Shown here piece after piece: positions 6,032 to 8,458 of a stretch of DNA of 8,458 nucleotides (the first letter of the stretch is position 1; the number at the start of each line of letters is the position of its first letter). The position numbers were made by a program, and so were the translations under genes. This DNA comes from Chitinophagales bacterium. GTDB taxonomy: Bacteria > Bacteroidota > Bacteroidia > Chitinophagales > UBA2359. The stretch is from positions 1 through 8,458 of the forward strand of contig JAHDIA010000239.1 of NCBI GenBank assembly GCA_020631035.1. The letters run 5' to 3'. The notes under the pieces are model-generated. The model worked only from the letters and a program-made list of their open reading frames with translations, had not been told where the DNA came from and ran no database searches.

Positions 6032-8377
6032 ATGAGACAACCAATATACCTATTTCTTTTGTTATTATTGACTACTTGTCTATTACAAGCACAGGACGAA
6101 ACCCTAGGCTCTTGGCAATACCATTTACCTTACAAATCGGGTAAATCTTTGACCCTAGTGGGAGATGAAGTGTATATGGGAACAGCAAATTCCTGTATAT
6201 TAAGCCACAATTGGAAAGAGTGGGACATTCGAACTTGGAACAAACTCAATGGCTATGCCGAAACCGAAGTAAATGACATTGAGTACTCAGAAGAAAATGG
6301 CGTCTTGATTGTTGCTTATGCCAATTCTAACTTAGACTTACTCAAGGATGGACGCATCATCAATATGCCTGACATCAAAGACAAAACCATAGTAGGAGAC
6401 AAAACCATTTACGATATTCACATCATTGGTTCTTTGGCGTATTTGGGATGTGGATTTGGTATAGTTGTGGTTAATCTCGAAAAAGAAGAAATCAAGGATA
6501 CCTATTTTATTGGAACAGATGGAGAACGCATCAAAGTATCTAGTCTAAGTGACAATGGAACACATTTGTTGGTAGCTACCGAAAATGGTGTGTACCAAGC
6601 TGATCTCAATGAGCCCAATCTCATCAACTACAACAATTGGCATTTGTTTAGTGTTGAGAGTGGAATTGAAGAAGGTCCAGTTAATAGTGTTGCTTTTTTC
6701 AATGGACATTTTTATGCAACCATTGACAGCATACTCTATCAAAAAGACCAAGGCGACAATTGGTTACCTATTTACAATGCAGGGCAGTTTTGGAACATAG
6801 ATCATTTGTCTGCTTCGGACAATTATATGGTCAGCATTCAAAATTATTTTGAATACGATGAAGAGGATAAACTAGTCGAACGCACTGCCCGTGTAGGGCG
6901 TTGGGACACCAATTGGGAGGTAGATTATTTTAAGGATATTTATCTTACAAGAATGGAAGATGCTATTGTAAGCAATAGTGGACAAATTTGGATAGCTGAC
7001 AAATGGGGAGGCTTGGTGCGGATTGTCAATGATGAAGTACAATTTCCAATTACAGGAATGGGACCGCCCAACAAAGAGGCCCGCAATATTGAAATACAAG
7101 GCGATGGCTTTTGGATTGCTCCAGCGACCATATCGAGAAATTGGGACCCAGGTTACAATAACTCTGGGGTATACTATTTCAATGGAATGGATTGGGAACA
7201 GCATAAGTTTTATCAAGAAAATGGACAAGAAATAAAAGACCTGATGGATGTGGTTGTTGCACCCGACCAATCAAGCGTTTATATATCCTCTTATGTAAAT
7301 GGCATCATCGAAAAGACAGGGGACGAATACACACACTACCATCCTGACAACAGCAGTTTGCAAACCAACAAATTAGATACGAATACTTATCGTGTGCCCC
7401 AAATTGCCTTTGACGAAGAAGCCAATTTGTGGATTGCCAATTTTCAGGCTCAACAACCCATATCGGTCAAAACAGCTCAAGGAGAATGGAAGGCATTCAG
7501 TATTAAAGCACCTGCTGTTCTAAATGATGCTTTACTCACCGAAATAGCCATTGACAGTTATGGACACAAGTGGTTTGTATCAAGAAATGAAGGTATATTG
7601 GTATACGATTCAGGTGAAGACATACTCGATGCAATAGACGACCAATTTCGACTATTCCGAAATGTCAACTACAATGTAGGCATTCCAAGTAATGGTGTCA
7701 ATTGTGTGGTACAAGATTTAGAAGACGAAATTTGGGTAGGAACAGATGATGGCATAGCAGTATTTTATTGTACTGTAGATCCCTTCAATCCCGATTGTCA
7801 ATTTTCCAAACCCATCATTTTTCCCGATGGTTCCGAAAATCCCGTTTACCTACTCGAAGGTTCAAACATCAATAGCATTGCCATAGACGGAGCAGACCGC
7901 AAATGGTTGGGAACCAGTAATGGAGCTATTTTGTTGTCACCAGATGGAAAAGAAACCATTTTGCACTTTACAATAGACAACAGCCCCTTGTTCTCCAACA
8001 ACATCCGAGATGTGGTCATAGATGGCAAAAGTGGCAAAGTCTTTTTTGCTACAGACAAAGGCGTACTTTCCTACAAAGGGGACGCGCTTGAAGGTGGATT
8101 GGCACAAACCGATGATGTGTTGATTTATCCCAATCCCGTTCATGCCGATTACGACGGACCCATTGCCATCAAAGGTTTGGCACGAGATGCTGATGTCAAA
8201 ATAACCGATATTAGTGGTAGACTTGTTTATCAAACCCAAGCTCTAGGAAGCCAAGCAGTTTGGGACGGACGTGATTACAATGGCAAAAAAGCCCAAACAG
8301 GTGTCTATCTCATTATGAGTTCCAACGAATTAGGTGAACAAACTTTCGCAGGAAAAATATTTTTAGTAAACGAATGA
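6032..8377 (+). CDS. porZ: PorZ-type T9SS surface component (two beta-propellers plus sorting domain)
   Basis: PorZ is a cell-surface component of the type IX secretion system. In Porphyromonas gingivalis it works with the PorU sortase and supplies anionic LPS to it for attachment to cargo. This 781-aa protein has nearly the same length as that one (about 776 aa). It starts with a signal peptide (hydrophobic 6-19, cleavage after LQA-20), then the characteristic opening GSWQYHLPY...GDEVYMGT, and the block DIKDK...GDKTIYDIHI...AYLGCGFGIVVVNL followed by EIKDTYFIG and VATENGVYQAD. Repeated propeller-blade motifs occur throughout, e.g. GQIWIADKWGGLVRI, HKWFVSRNEGILVYD, DEIWVGTDDGIAVF, RKWLGTSNGAILLS. 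The last ~90 residues form a type A sorting domain: YPNP (699-702), DGPIAIKGL, VKITDISGRLVY, AVWDGRDYNGK, TGVYLI. The ATG is the natural start since it begins the signal peptide; no Shine-Dalgarno is seen, only A-rich sequence. It follows the channel gene by 103 nt. The alternative is a generic propeller-containing T9SS cargo protein, less likely given the N-terminal block. Confidence 0.85.
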   Translation: MRQPIYLFLLLLLTTCLLQAQDETLGSWQYHLPYKSGKSLTLVGDEVYMGTANSCILSHNWKEWDIRTWNKLNGYAETEVNDIEYSEENGVLIVAYANSNLDLLKDGRIINMPDIKDKTIVGDKTIYDIHIIGSLAYLGCGFGIVVVNLEKEEIKDTYFIGTDGERIKVSSLSDNGTHLLVATENGVYQADLNEPNLINYNNWHLFSVESGIEEGPVNSVAFFNGHFYATIDSILYQKDQGDNWLPIYNAGQFWNIDHLSASDNYMVSIQNYFEYDEEDKLVERTARVGRWDTNWEVDYFKDIYLTRMEDAIVSNSGQIWIADKWGGLVRIVNDEVQFPITGMGPPNKEARNIEIQGDGFWIAPATISRNWDPGYNNSGVYYFNGMDWEQHKFYQENGQEIKDLMDVVVAPDQSSVYISSYVNGIIEKTGDEYTHYHPDNSSLQTNKLDTNTYRVPQIAFDEEANLWIANFQAQQPISVKTAQGEWKAFSIKAPAVLNDALLTEIAIDSYGHKWFVSRNEGILVYDSGEDILDAIDDQFRLFRNVNYNVGIPSNGVNCVVQDLEDEIWVGTDDGIAVFYCTVDPFNPDCQFSKPIIFPDGSENPVYLLEGSNINSIAIDGADRKWLGTSNGAILLSPDGKETILHFTIDNSPLFSNNIRDVVIDGKSGKVFFATDKGVLSYKGDALEGGLAQTDDVLIYPNPVHADYDGPIAIKGLARDADVKITDISGRLVYQTQALGSQAVWDGRDYNGKKAQTGVYLIMSSNELGEQTFAGKIFLVNE

Positions 8378-8404
8378 CCCCTAAGTACATCCTACAGTCA
8401 TAAA

Positions 8405-8458
8405 GAATGTAGAATGTAGAATGTAGAATGTAGAATGTAGAATGTAGAATGTAGAATG
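8405..8458. repeat. Perfect heptamer tandem repeat (GAATGTA)n, continues past the window
   Basis: Seven complete GAATGTA units plus GAATG fill the last 54 bases without a mismatch, beginning 28 nt after the porZ stop. Because seven is not a multiple of three, all three + strand frames pass through the same 21-nt cycle and meet a TAG in each cycle, whereas the - strand is open in every frame. No terminator for porZ is visible before it. The total copy number is unknown because the window ends inside the array. Confidence 0.95.

Noticed and set aside
6872..7270. 132-codon - strand frame inside porZ
   Set aside because: Entirely inside a well-recognised gene, with no domain or initiation signal; a shadow frame. 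The same holds for the - strand frame at 2413-2775.
8405..8458. CRISPR array
   Set aside because: The repeat unit is seven bases with no spacers; it is a simple tandem repeat.

Overview
The window comes from a member of the phylum Bacteroidota. The strongest evidence is a recognisable PorZ-type component of the type IX secretion system (T9SS), C-terminal T9SS sorting domains on two proteins, SprB/PKD-like repeats in a large secreted protein, TAnnTTTG-type promoter -7 elements and start codons preceded by A/T-rich sequence instead of Shine-Dalgarno sites. Low G+C over most of the window and the style of the secreted proteins would fit a Saprospiria/Aureispira-like lineage, but the genus cannot be fixed from the sequence. 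All five supported genes lie on the + strand.

Left part (1-4620): a tightly packed three-gene operon for secreted proteins, entering from outside the window. First is the 3' end of a transglutaminase-fold protein with a visible Cys-His-Asp triad and an EF-hand/dockerin-like D-x-N-x-D-G loop. After 6 nt comes an orphan secreted protein of 323 aa, whose stop overlaps by one base (TAATG) the start of an 830-aa, Cys-rich, multi-domain secreted protein ending in a divergent T9SS sorting domain. A 17-bp hairpin followed by a T-rich tract terminates the unit. Base composition changes sharply inside the second gene, from about 15-28% G+C to about 50% at its 3' end.

Middle (4621-5064): a 444-nt gap with the terminator, then a G+C-rich (about 60% over 4741-4860) non-coding block with nested inverted repeats that looks like a dispersed intergenic element, then a candidate promoter (TAATTTTG). 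Next is a six-transmembrane voltage-gated potassium channel (TTVGYGD filter, Arg-rich S4) ending in a CxxC...CxxC zinc ribbon.

Right part (5929-8458): after a 103-nt gap with a possible promoter comes porZ, a full-length two-propeller T9SS surface component with its own sorting domain. The window closes in a perfect heptamer tandem repeat (GAATGTA, 7.7 copies visible) that runs off the edge.

Functionally, the large operon protein is probably T9SS cargo and PorZ is part of the T9SS attachment machinery, so the two blocks are biologically related, although separated by a terminator and an unrelated channel gene. The part most likely to be undescribed is the operon joining a transglutaminase-like enzyme, an orphan exported protein and a multi-domain surface protein.
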